Assembly: GCF_017874375.1 (NCBI RefSeq)
Contig: NZ_JAGGLK010000001.1
Coordinates: 635,633 to 699,632 of the forward strand
Source: Methanohalophilus levihalophilus
GTDB lineage: Archaea; Halobacteriota; Methanosarcinia; Methanosarcinales; Methanosarcinaceae
Direction of reading: 5' to 3'
DNA length: 64,000 nt
Position numbers and translations under genes: made by a program. The notes below the pieces were generated by a model. That model was not told where the DNA came from and did no database searches. It worked only from the letters and a program-made list of their open reading frames with translations. How positions within the stretch are numbered: position 1 is the stretch's first letter; each line of letters begins with the position of its first letter. Shown one piece after another: positions 6,456 through 13,758 of the stretch.

Positions 6456-6773
6456 ATGGTTGCACCTGTTGTCATTGGAGCCGGCGCAATGGCCTTAGTG
6501 AGGCTCATAGCATGGCTCTCATCAGCCGTTCTCATCACATCCTATGTCAGGGATATCCTGACAAAGGAACCCGGAGAAGACGTTGAAATAAGCCGTGATG
6601 ATGTAGTCGAGAAAATCCTTGATAATCCGGATTTAACTGAGGAACAAAAGGAAAAAGCTCTCCTGGAATACCTGAAGATCTCAGGCTCCGGAGGCGGTGG
6701 CCTTGAGGAATATGCAAAATACATTCCAGTAGCCGTTGCTGGATTTGTGGCCATCTCGATTTTTAGGAGGTAA
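6456..6773 (+). CDS. Membrane protein with two helices, 105 aa
   Basis: Helix 1 at about residues 3-28 (VIGAGAMALVRLIAWLSSAV), a charged middle (DVEISRDDVVEKILDNPDLT), a Gly-rich hinge and helix 2 at about 86-103 (YIPVAVAGFVAISIF), ending Arg-Arg. Starts at the base after the preceding stop. Candidate virion membrane or membrane-tube protein. Confidence 0.6.
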   Translation: MVAPVVIGAGAMALVRLIAWLSSAVLITSYVRDILTKEPGEDVEISRDDVVEKILDNPDLTEEQKEKALLEYLKISGSGGGGLEEYAKYIPVAVAGFVAISIFRR

Positions 6774-6777
6774 AGAT

Positions 6778-6942
6778 ATGCTAGATGCTGAATTCTGGTT
6801 AAGGGTTGCACAGATACTCGGTGTGCCTGTGGTGGTTGCTGCGTATTTCATGTATCGGGATTACAAGTTCAATCAGAAACTGGTTGAAACACTGACAAAA
6901 ATCAGCACAACGCTGGAGCTTGTTCATAAGAAGGAGAACTGA
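6778..6942 (+). CDS. YvrJ-like small membrane protein, 54 aa
   Basis: The N-terminal membrane helix (FWLRVAQILGVPVVVAAYFM) followed by YRDY and a Lys-rich coiled coil matches the general shape of YvrJ-type phage-associated peptides (a possible holin or holin-like protein). ATG 6778 has GGAGG (6766-6770) correctly spaced. Family assignment by resemblance only. Confidence 0.55.
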   Translation: MLDAEFWLRVAQILGVPVVVAAYFMYRDYKFNQKLVETLTKISTTLELVHKKEN

Positions 6943-6944
6943 TC

Positions 6945-7226
6945 ATGGTATACAAACCACGAGCATTCAATGTAACAACCGATCCGGAAATGGCTGTAAA
7001 CCCGGATCCTGATCGTGACGTTGTCGTCATCACGAACCTGTCCGGGGCTACAATCTACTGGGGCGTGGATCCGGAGCTCAGCACTGCCAACGGTGCGCCT
7101 ATCTTCAATAATGGAAGGGCTGAGTTTTCCCGGGAGAATGGAAGGGATCCCAGGATTGCCAGGTATCTGGTAATAGGCTCTGGCTCCGGAGACGTCAGGA
7201 TCGATGAAGAAAGCACAGGAGAATGA
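6945..7226 (+). CDS. Small beta-rich structural-like protein, 93 aa
   Basis: MVYKPRAFNVTTDPEMAVNP opens a soluble protein with VVVITNLSGATIYWGVDP and YLVIGSGSGDVRI strands. This composition is typical of small beta-sandwich or fibre-base virion proteins. It lies three bases after 6778-6942 and overlaps the next gene (ATGA at 7223-7226). Confidence 0.55.
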   Translation: MVYKPRAFNVTTDPEMAVNPDPDRDVVVITNLSGATIYWGVDPELSTANGAPIFNNGRAEFSRENGRDPRIARYLVIGSGSGDVRIDEESTGE

Positions 7227-7228
7227 TT

Positions 7229-7684
7229 ATGGGAACATATTCAGATCCTGCATTGATTCTGCCTGGAAGTGTTGACACTACCGGACTTGCTGATGATGCA
7301 GTTACAACTGCAAAAATAATAAATGATGCAGTGACAGCTGCCAAAATTGACACTCTGACAGAGGCATTAATTGATGCTGCAATGGGTGGAGATGTCCCGG
7401 TGATCTCCTCCGATTCCTTTGTTGGAAACAATACTCAGAATCGTGCTATTCCGCATGGTCTTGGTCGAACTCCAAAAATGGTACTAATCCGGGCGCAGGA
7501 CAGAGGGTGGAATCAGGTACAGCTAAATGGTGGGGCTCGAATACATTATCAAGATACAGTTAACCAAAGCGTTCGCAGTGTTACCGCACCAGATTCAACT
7601 AATTTCTATGTTGGTGATGGTGTAGACTATGCCATATCTTGTAACTCATCTTCCCATACTTGGGAATGGATAGCAATTGGGTGA
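7229..7684 (+). CDS. Spike / receptor-binding-like protein, 151 aa
   Basis: ATG 7229 is preferred (AGGAG at 7216-7220); ATG 7223, overlapping the upstream stop, is the alternative and adds two residues. The N-terminal part has fibre-like repeats (DDAVTTAKIINDAVTAAKID), as in the shafts of phage fibres. The C-terminal part has NRAIPHGLGRTPKMVLIRAQ, a motif common in small beta-rich tip domains of phage fibres. Likely the host-recognition protein of the virion. Confidence 0.6.
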   Translation: MGTYSDPALILPGSVDTTGLADDAVTTAKIINDAVTAAKIDTLTEALIDAAMGGDVPVISSDSFVGNNTQNRAIPHGLGRTPKMVLIRAQDRGWNQVQLNGGARIHYQDTVNQSVRSVTAPDSTNFYVGDGVDYAISCNSSSHTWEWIAIG

Positions 7685-7690
7685 TTTTAA

Positions 7691-7909
7691 ATGAAGTACT
7701 GGAGAAAACCAGACGGGACATGTGGAACTTACGATGATGACGGCTTTGTCCCTGATTCAGAGGAAGTTGACCAGGCTACTTATGATGCCTGGGTAGCAGC
7801 TCAGCCAGTTCCGGAACCTGAGCCAGACCTGAAGGTTGAGTACAAAAAGCTCACAGATGACAATGCCAGAATCAAATTCATTGCTAAGAAGCTTGGATTT
7901 GATGACTGA
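7691..7909 (+). CDS. Small protein downstream of the spike gene, 72 aa
   Basis: The N-terminus (MKYWRKPDGTCGTYDDDGFV) reads like phage fibre-associated or fibre-assembly proteins, and a Pro-rich acidic linker (VPEPEPDLKVEY) leads to a short basic helix (IKFIAKKLGF). Placement right behind the spike gene fits an attachment or assembly partner. Not recognised with certainty. Confidence 0.55.
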   Translation: MKYWRKPDGTCGTYDDDGFVPDSEEVDQATYDAWVAAQPVPEPEPDLKVEYKKLTDDNARIKFIAKKLGFDD

Positions 7910-7932
7910 AAAGGTATACCTTTCTGCAGATG

Positions 7933-7972
7933 GGAAATATCGTTATTTTTAGGGTTAAATAATGATATTTCC
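7933..7972 (+). promoter_or_regulatory. Palindromic operator/promoter, copy 3 of the repeated motif
   Basis: Two 16-bp arms with one mismatch (GGAAATATCGTTATTT at 7933-7948; AAATAATGATATTTCC at 7957-7972) flank TTAGGGTT. The centre repeats the GTTATTTTTrGGGTTAA core of copies 1 and 2. It lies 36 bases before the AbrB-like gene at 8008, so it may be that protein's autoregulatory operator. Confidence 0.65.
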
Positions 7973-8007
7973 GAATGTTTTTTTATTGTTGTATACAATG
8001 TTGTTGC

Positions 8008-8178
8008 ATGCCTATTTTACAGCAGGGATCGGATGGTAAATTCACGGTCACAGTACCAAAGTCTTTTGTCGTTGCGAAGAACTGGAAAAAAGGTGACAAA
8101 ATCGGTTTTTCAATCGTTGATGAAATAAACAGGCCACAGCCTGGAGATATCTACATCCGGAGAAATGCCAGCCGGTAA
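8008..8178 (+). CDS. AbrB/SpoVT-like DNA-binding protein, 56 aa
   Basis: MPILQQGSDGKFTVTVPKSF followed by WKKGDKIGFSIVDE is the swapped-hairpin AbrB pattern (a G/K-x-x-V-T-V-P-K core then a KGD turn). Such dimers are transition-state or lysogeny-type regulators in archaea. ATG 8008 is chosen because the conserved fold starts there. It follows the large palindrome at 7933-7972. The end overlaps the recombinase gene start (8165) by 14 bases. Confidence 0.75.
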   Translation: MPILQQGSDGKFTVTVPKSFVVAKNWKKGDKIGFSIVDEINRPQPGDIYIRRNASR

Positions 8179-8671
8179 AAGTACGGTTGTGCAACCAGGA
8201 ATACACAACCCTGGTAAAGTTGCCTATGCCAGGGTTTCTGCAGATCACCAGAACCTGGACTCTCAGCTTGACGCTCTGGTTTCTGCAGGTTTCCGGAAAA
8301 ATGAGATCCTTGTAGATGTCGAGAGCGGAACACATGACGGCAGGAAGGCCTATCAGGACCTGTGTGAGCTCATCAGAAAAGGCAATATCTCGGAAGTCTG
8401 GGTATATCGTATTGATCGCCTGGGAAGAAATCACTATGAACTTGTTTCTTTTTTGAAGCTCCTTGAAGATTCTGGATGCGAACTTATCAGCCTGTGTGAA
8501 CCGTTCGTGAAAGAGTGGAGATCTTTCAGTTGGGCATTCCGTGCAACCTGGGAAGCACTCGGTGATGCACGCTATGAGCTCATGAGATTGAAGGAACGAC
8601 AGAAGGCAGGCATTACTGCAGCAAAAGGAAGGGGGAAACATCTTGGAAGACCAAGGAAAAAAAAGTCATAA
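8165..8671 (+). CDS. Serine recombinase (resolvase/invertase family)
   Basis: 168 aa, with catalytic Ser25 in YARVSADHQNLDSQ, the downstream SGTHDGRKAYQDL and VYRIDRLGR motifs, and a basic C-terminal end (GKHLGRPRKKKS) that is a short HTH or tail rather than a full 40-aa HTH. Small serine recombinases resolve multimers or invert DNA. A second recombinase beside a tyrosine integrase could act in multimer resolution, a switch or mobility. Co-expressed with the AbrB-like gene. Confidence 0.88.
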   Translation: MPAGKSTVVQPGIHNPGKVAYARVSADHQNLDSQLDALVSAGFRKNEILVDVESGTHDGRKAYQDLCELIRKGNISEVWVYRIDRLGRNHYELVSFLKLLEDSGCELISLCEPFVKEWRSFSWAFRATWEALGDARYELMRLKERQKAGITAAKGRGKHLGRPRKKKS

Positions 8672-8676
8672 AATAG

Positions 8677-8826
8677 TCATAAAAAAGAACCTTGCCTCCA
8701 GCTAGGCACAAATCCATGAGGACACATACCTATCATATCAGCTTCATTGAAATCTGGCTCGTCATGTGATTCTGATACAAAGGAACAGTTTCTTACAGCA
8801 CATTTTGTACATTTCCAAATTTCCAT
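8677..8826 (-). CDS. Small Cys-rich (zinc-ribbon-like) protein, 49 aa
   Basis: MEIWKCTKCAVRNCSFVSES followed later by MIGMCPHGFVPSW: one CxxC, one further Cys and a distal C-P-H give a likely metal site. It is the only gene of the element on the minus strand, facing the recombinase gene, so it may be a cargo gene expressed in the integrated state. A longer start (8877) adds 17 residues. Function unknown. Confidence 0.5.
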   Translation of the reverse strand: MEIWKCTKCAVRNCSFVSESHDEPDFNEADMIGMCPHGFVPSWRQGSFL

Positions 8827-9016
8827 ACAATAACCTATCCCGGATTCTTTAAAAGCGTTACTTTCCTTTTTGTACACCTTGCAACTGATACTGATTATAT
8901 CCCCAGCTGAGCTGGTCCTGGAGAAAGGCCTTTCTTTGAAACTAACCTAAAAAGGAAAAAAGGAGGTTTGGTGTTGGTGGTGGAGTGACAATAGGATGCC
9001 GCACCACCCAAGGATG

Positions 9017-9703
9017 TCAGCAATGTTCAACCATTGATTTGAACATTGCAAGGCCATCTGCAGACCCGAGGATGTCTTCAGAAGCACGCTCAGGGTGTGG
9101 CATCAAACCCACTACATTCCCTTCGGAATTGCTTATTCCCGCAATGTTGTTTCGGGAACCGTTTGGATTTGCTTCCCCTGTAGCATTCCCTTTTTCATCG
9201 ACATATCGAAAAGCAACCTGATTATTCTCTTCGAGATTTTCCAGCCCTAAGTCATTGATGTAATAATTGCCATCTTTGTGAGCAATCGGAATACGGACAA
9301 TCTGCCCTTCCTTAAAACCGGAAGTAAAGGGAGTATTAGTATTTTCAACCCTGAGATATGTCCATTCACATCTGAATTTTGGATAGCGGTTGGTAGCAAG
9401 CGCACCGTCAAGAAGACCTGATTCAGTTAGTATCTGGAAACCATTGCAAATTCCAAGTATTGGTTTTCCGTCTTCGGCCATTCTGCGAACGGAATCCATT
9501 ATTGGAGTTCTGGAAGCAATAGCCCCTGAACGCAGGTAATCGCCATAGGAGAAACCTCCTGGAATTACTGCTCCTTCATAGTCACTGAGGTCCGCATCCT
9601 TATACCATACAAGATTGGCATCTGCACCCACTACATCTTTCAATACATGCAGTACATCAAGGTCGCAATTACTTCCACCAAACTGCACGATTGCGATGCT
9701 CAT
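9017..9703 (-). CDS. purQ: Phosphoribosylformylglycinamidine synthase, glutaminase subunit
   Basis: 228 aa class I glutamine amidotransferase that supplies ammonia to the PurL subunit in purine synthesis. The nucleophile Cys is in LGICNGFQIL, and the His-Glu part is GLMPHPERASEDI. The ATG overlaps the stop of purS (ATGA, 9700-9703). The last codons are supplied by the integrated element: the protein ends EHC instead of the inferred ancestral EHIK, and the att core covers the codons for the C-terminal helix. Activity is probably unaffected, since the change lies at the extreme end. Confidence 0.95.
   Translation of the reverse strand: MSIAIVQFGGSNCDLDVLHVLKDVVGADANLVWYKDADLSDYEGAVIPGGFSYGDYLRSGAIASRTPIMDSVRRMAEDGKPILGICNGFQILTESGLLDGALATNRYPKFRCEWTYLRVENTNTPFTSGFKEGQIVRIPIAHKDGNYYINDLGLENLEENNQVAFRYVDEKGNATGEANPNGSRNNIAGISNSEGNVVGLMPHPERASEDILGSADGLAMFKSMVEHC
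9024..9046. repeat. attR: right copy of 23-bp att core, inside purQ
   Basis: Identical to 334-356. With the flanking base it forms ATGTTCAA, CCATTGAT, TTGAACAT: 8-bp arms around an 8-nt crossover region. It encodes part of MFKSMVEH of PurQ, so integration preserves the reading frame. The 137 bases between 8880 and 9016 hold no gene; a 12-bp palindrome GAAAGGCCTTTC lies at 8923-8934. Confidence 0.9.
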
Positions 9704-9951
9704 TCAATCTCCCTCAAATCAATGGTATAATCATGGATAATAGGATTGGCAATTAATTTCTGGCACATCTGGTCAATTTGATCACGTGCCATGTCGGAAG
9801 ACTCAGCTTCAAGTTCAATAAGGTATTCTTTTGCACTCCGGACACTGTCAGGGAAATAGCCAAGGTGTTCAAGAGCACGTTTGATTGTGGTACCTTCAGG
9901 ATCCAGCATCCCTGCTTTGAGTTTAACGGTAACTTCTGCGGAATAGCGCAT
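9700..9951 (-). CDS. purS: Phosphoribosylformylglycinamidine synthase subunit PurS
   Basis: 83 aa from ATG 9951 (MRYSAEVTVKLKAGMLDPEG), the usual PurS length and start. The frame is open further upstream, but that extension does not resemble the family. PurS bridges PurL and PurQ in the FGAM synthase complex. Shares ATGA with purQ, so the two are translationally coupled. Confidence 0.93.
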   Translation of the reverse strand: MRYSAEVTVKLKAGMLDPEGTTIKRALEHLGYFPDSVRSAKEYLIELEAESSDMARDQIDQMCQKLIANPIIHDYTIDLREIE

Positions 9952-10036
9952 TGTAGGGCCTCTTAATAATTCTGATATGAGTAGTATAAAACAATCAGGC
10001 AGGTTAAACACCTGCAATTTGGTATATAACCTTTAT

Positions 10037-10621
10037 TCACAATCTCTCTTTTGCGGAAATAATCCTCTGTAATAGTGTTACATGAGTGATAAGGGCAATG
10101 AATGCTAAAATCGGTCCGAGGAAACCGGTGAAAGCAGCAATTATCAAAAGGATCATACGTTCGGAACGCTCGGCAATTCCCACATTTAAAACACCGGAAC
10201 CGGCAGCTTCAGCCCTTGCACGAGTATAGCTCACTAAAAAAGAACCAATCATTGCAAACATAGCCCAAAGCCAGACATCGATTCCAAGGAGAGGGGATTG
10301 TACCATATTTCCTGAAATAAGGCCATAAATGATACCAGCAAAGATTAATGCATCTGCATAGCGATCACAGACGGAGTCCAGAACTCCCCCAAACCGGGTG
10401 GTAAAATTCGAAGCGCGGGCAACTGCTCCGTCAAATACGTCAAAAATACCACTAAGTAAAAGCAGTACGCCACCCAGGATCATGCTACCCCTTGCAAACA
10501 TAAAAGCTGCTATTGCACTGACAACAAGTCCAAGAACAGTCAGGGTATTCGGAGACAAAGGAATCCGGGCAGCAACAGGAAGAACTTTGACTCTTACGGT
10601 ATCTTTTAAATCACCTAGAAT
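10037..10621 (-). CDS. CDP-alcohol phosphatidyltransferase (archaetidylinositol phosphate synthase-like)
   Basis: A polytopic membrane enzyme of archaeal phospholipid synthesis with the signature FDVFDGAVARASNFTTRFGG..DSVCDRYAD (the D-G-x2-A-R-x8-G-x3-D-x3-D motif). The start is uncertain. TTG 10558 gives 173 aa but cuts away sequence (VLPVAARIPLSPNT) that resembles the family N-terminus. A full-length frame (194 aa) could start at ATT 10621, seven bases after GAGGG and just downstream of a TAA. No ATG or GTG is available, so I give the long version with low certainty on the start. Confidence 0.8.
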   Translation of the reverse strand: MLGDLKDTVRVKVLPVAARIPLSPNTLTVLGLVVSAIAAFMFARGSMILGGVLLLLSGIFDVFDGAVARASNFTTRFGGVLDSVCDRYADALIFAGIIYGLISGNMVQSPLLGIDVWLWAMFAMIGSFLVSYTRARAEAAGSGVLNVGIAERSERMILLIIAAFTGFLGPILAFIALITHVTLLQRIISAKERL

Positions 10622-10723
10622 TCGTTATCCCTCGCGATATTTGTTTCCGGTTTAGATAAAGGGATTCTTAGTATTAAAAGTGACTGGATTTGCAGGCAAT
10701 GAAGGTTTCTAATCTCAAAATTG

Positions 10724-10795
10724 ATGATAACACTGGAAATAGAAAGCGAAGAAGGAATTGGAACAACAGTAAAGTTATTGATTCCAAATAAATGA
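10724..10795 (+). pseudogene. Remnant of a histidine-kinase C-terminus
   Basis: The 23-codon frame LEIESEEGIGTTVKLLIP..TGA matches the last strand-helix segment of HATPase_c domains (G-x-GT-x(3)-L-P). No upstream coding frame remains, so this is a decayed 3' tail in a gap (10622-10810) that otherwise shows nothing. Confidence 0.5.
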
Positions 10796-10810
10796 AAATA
10801 AAGAAGTGCA

Positions 10811-11437
10811 TCAGACTTTATTATCGTTTTCAGACAATTTTCGAATAACTTTCTGCATGTTTAATTTAGCGTCATGGTAATCAGGATCAATGTGCAAAAC
10901 ATGGGCAAAGCAGTTGATAGCATCATCATATTCTTCCAGGTTTGAATGGGCTATCCCTTTATTGTTCCAGACAAAAGCTTTTTTCTCATCCGAAATTGAA
11001 TGTCCTTCAAAAGAGATGTTTTCATAGCATTTGATGGCATCCTGATGTTTGCCAAGCATGCACAACATTAAGCCTTTGTTTATCCAGGCATTGTCATATG
11101 AAGGATCTATTTTGAGAACTTCGTCAAAACAGGAAAGAGCGCATTCCAGATCATAAAGATTGGAGCAGGCAACTCCTTTATTATACCAGACAAATGGATT
11201 AGTTGAATCAAGAGCCAGAGCCTTTTCAAAGCATTCAATCGCTGATTCATACTCACTCAAATCACAGTGAGCAATACCCTAATTTACCCACACAAGAGCC
11301 ACTGCTTCATCTTTCCAGAGATGTGGGTCACGTGGACCTTCAAGAACCATGGAGTAATACTTGATTTTGTCTTCGGGATACTCCGAGTGAAAGGCCATAT
11401 GAAACCATTTTTCAGCCGTTTTGTCTTCAGATGACAC
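10811..11437 (-). CDS. TPR-repeat protein with in-frame TAG (candidate pyrrolysine)
   Basis: GTG 11437 to TGA 10811: 208 residues if codon 53 (TAG, 11281-11279) is read as Pyl. The upstream half (TAEKWFHMAFHSEYPEDKIK) and downstream half (ECFEKALALDSTNPFVWYNK and further repeats) share one frame and are both plausible tetratricopeptide sequence typical of methanogens. The amber sits in VWVN-Pyl-GIAHCDLSEY, exactly where the next repeat has Lys (VWYNKGVACSNL). One base change (AAG to TAG) explains it. TPR arrays bind protein partners. If TAG terminated, the protein would be 52 aa or would restart at TTG 11260. Confidence 0.7.
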
Positions 11438-11596
11438 AATAAAACGCCTACCACATTAATGTAATCTGTTATTGCAGCAATAACGATAAAAGTTATAGTC
11501 AACGTTAACCTTCAAATACCTATTGTTTCTTTAAAAGCTGTAAATTACATCTACAAAAAACTCCAATTTACCTACTACTCCAGCGAAGTATCCCAC

Positions 11597-13729
11597 ATGA
11601 CCAGAATTGCCGCATACTTTGATTTGAATCTACAAAATTCTTTTTTGGAGGATCTGAATAAGAAATTGCATGCTCGCAATCATTCAAACATCCGTATCTA
11701 CTCTGAAAAAGAAGGTTGGAAATATACACATCTAGTTAAACCGGAATTTGGTTGTAAGAATATCATAATTGAAGCATCAACAGATAAAAAAAAAGATACA
11801 TCAGGAGATGCAATTGTATTAGATTGCGATATTGTAAACCTTAACCATCTGGTGCAGAAGTATGCAGTAAGGATAAACAGTTCAAATGAAATCCTGAAAG
11901 AAATACTCAGGAAAAAACTTCAAGAAATTGCTCCTTCCAAAAAAAGCATTGCAGAAACTCTGGACAATACTCTCCGGGACGCGAGAGGATCTTATGCAAT
12001 AATAGGCAAACTTGATAACTACGTATTTCTCTCCTGCGATCTCGAAGGGGTAAAAAATCTCTGGTATTCCTGCAAAAACGGGTTTGCAGCAGCTTCCGAA
12101 AAGAAATTCTTGCCAACAGATACGGATGCCGAAAAGCTGGACCCCAGAACAATTCTTGTTTTTGATACAGAAGAAAAAGCGTGTGAGTCTTTTAAGAGGG
12201 CGCATAATTTCGGATTCAGCAGAGCAGAAAAAGAATGTGATACTGCAGCCAAAGAATTACTGGAACTGGTGGAAGAAACTACTGATATCCGGATACCAGA
12301 TGAACCGTTCGGAATCCTGTTTTCCGGAGGGCTGGACTCATCATTAATTGCGACTATTTGTAAAAAGGTGAATCCTGAAGCCCAATTTACCTGCTACACA
12401 GCAGGTTTTGGAGAAGAAAGTGAAGTCCCGGACGTGGAACATGCAAGAAGAGCAGCAGAAAGACTTGGGGTCAAATTAAAAATAGCAACCTTATCACTTG
12501 AACAGGCTGAAAAATATCTACAAAAACTTGTTCCCCTTCTTGAGACCACATCCGTTCCGATGGTGGGTGTGGGCCTTGCACTTTACGCAGCAACAAAGGC
12601 AGCCAGTGAAGATGGGATTAAAGTCCTTCTAACCGGCAGCGGAGCCGACGAGATGTTTGGGGGCTACAACAGACATAAAACAGCTGAAAACCTTTCAGAA
12701 GAATGCCTGAACGATACACTGAATATCCATATTCGTGATACCTACCGGGATGAACTAATCGGTTCAGAATGTGGCATAATCATGAGGGCTCCGCTTCTTG
12801 ACAGGAAAGTGATGGAATATGCACTGGAACTTCCTGATGAATGCAAAATGCATGACGATGAGAACAAATATGTTTTGAGGCTGATAGCCGGGAAACTTGG
12901 AATGACTGAAGAAACCACCCACAGGCCAAAAAAGGCAGCACAATACGGAAGCCGATCCGATAAAGCAATTGAGAAGCTGGCAAAAAAATATGGATATAGC
13001 TGTAAATCCGATTATCTTGAAAGTCTGAAAAATGAAGATAAGCCTCCTTTAGGCGTGCTTTTCAGTTCGGGAAAAGACTGCACCTATGCCCTTCACCTTA
13101 TGCACGATAAAGGATATCCAATCAAATGTCTCATCACTATCAGGAGCCAGAATCCCGATTCATACATGTTCCATACCCCAAATATCAATCTTGCACAGAT
13201 GCAGGCTGATGCGATGGAAATTCCACTCATTGAATGGAACACCGAAGGGGAAAAGGAAGTCGAGCTCGAAGACCTGAAAAATGCACTCCAGGAAGCAATA
13301 GATAAGTTTGGTATCAGGGGAATCATAACCGGTGCCTTGCATTCAAATTACCAGAGAGAAAGGATAGAAAACATCTGCAGGGAACTTGGAATTGAAGCAT
13401 TTTCTCCCCTCTGGGGCATGGATCAGGAGAACGAAATGAGAGAACTTCTTGATTATGGTTTTTCATTCATTTTCAGCAGCATTGCAGCATACGGGCTTAA
13501 CAGCAATTGGGTTGGGAGAGAGATAGCCGAGGGAGATATTGAGAAGCTTGTAAAGCTTAATGAAAAGATAGGACTAAATGTTGCCGGAGAAGGCGGGGAG
13601 TTCGAGAGTTTTGTGCTGGATGCGCCACTTTTCAAGAAGAGAATTGAAATACTGGAAAGCAAGGTCATCGAACTTGACGAGTACACTGCGCGCTTTGTAA
13701 TTGAAAAAGCTTTATTGGTGGACAAATAA
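11597..13729 (+). CDS. Fusion of asparagine-synthetase-like and Dph6-like (MJ0570) ATP-PPase domains
   Basis: 710 aa. Residues 1-200 resemble the glutaminase-type N-terminus of AsnB but lack Cys2 (starts MTRIAAYF), so glutamine hydrolysis is doubtful. Residues about 235-460 are an asparagine-synthetase ATP-PPase domain with FSGGLDSSLIA and LTGSGADEMFGGYNRH. Residues about 485-705 are a second ATP-PPase domain (FSSGKDCTYALHLM) with the GIITGALHSNYQRERIENIC and GEGGEFESFVLDAPLF motifs of diphthine-ammonia ligase/MJ0570 proteins. Each domain adenylates a carboxylate, and together they suggest an amidation enzyme, perhaps for diphthamide. Start chosen at the ATG after a good gap. Confidence 0.85.
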   Translation: MTRIAAYFDLNLQNSFLEDLNKKLHARNHSNIRIYSEKEGWKYTHLVKPEFGCKNIIIEASTDKKKDTSGDAIVLDCDIVNLNHLVQKYAVRINSSNEILKEILRKKLQEIAPSKKSIAETLDNTLRDARGSYAIIGKLDNYVFLSCDLEGVKNLWYSCKNGFAAASEKKFLPTDTDAEKLDPRTILVFDTEEKACESFKRAHNFGFSRAEKECDTAAKELLELVEETTDIRIPDEPFGILFSGGLDSSLIATICKKVNPEAQFTCYTAGFGEESEVPDVEHARRAAERLGVKLKIATLSLEQAEKYLQKLVPLLETTSVPMVGVGLALYAATKAASEDGIKVLLTGSGADEMFGGYNRHKTAENLSEECLNDTLNIHIRDTYRDELIGSECGIIMRAPLLDRKVMEYALELPDECKMHDDENKYVLRLIAGKLGMTEETTHRPKKAAQYGSRSDKAIEKLAKKYGYSCKSDYLESLKNEDKPPLGVLFSSGKDCTYALHLMHDKGYPIKCLITIRSQNPDSYMFHTPNINLAQMQADAMEIPLIEWNTEGEKEVELEDLKNALQEAIDKFGIRGIITGALHSNYQRERIENICRELGIEAFSPLWGMDQENEMRELLDYGFSFIFSSIAAYGLNSNWVGREIAEGDIEKLVKLNEKIGLNVAGEGGEFESFVLDAPLFKKRIEILESKVIELDEYTARFVIEKALLVDK

Positions 13730-13758
13730 AATATATTCATCAATTGGGAGGGTTTTAA

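Larger units (their letters stand above)
334..9046. mobile_element. Integrated element (putative compact provirus) in the 3' end of purQ
   Basis: The segment is bounded by a perfect 23-bp direct repeat (334-356 and 9024-9046). The right copy lies in the last codons of intact purQ. The left copy carries what was the original purQ end. Cargo includes a tyrosine integrase, a serine recombinase, small HTH and AbrB-like DNA-binding proteins, a basic 41-aa protein, a 262-aa capsid-like protein and many tiny membrane proteins, in short operons joined by stop/start overlaps. I see no portal, terminase, tail or tape-measure gene, and no recognisable packaging ATPase, polymerase or Rep protein. The set fits a small tailless, membrane-containing virus or a satellite-like relative. 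Boundaries are well supported; the viral nature is inferred. Confidence 0.85.

Noticed and set aside
10811..11437. Explanation of the TPR gene as a frameshifted pseudogene
   Set aside because: Both parts are in the same frame and differ only by one TAG codon, so no frameshift is needed. A nonsense mutation remains possible but fits less well with TAG use elsewhere.
11284..11502. 72-codon minus-strand frame overlapping the first half of the TPR gene
   Set aside because: It is out of frame with the TPR reading, has no family match, and the TPR frame through TAG explains both flanks better.
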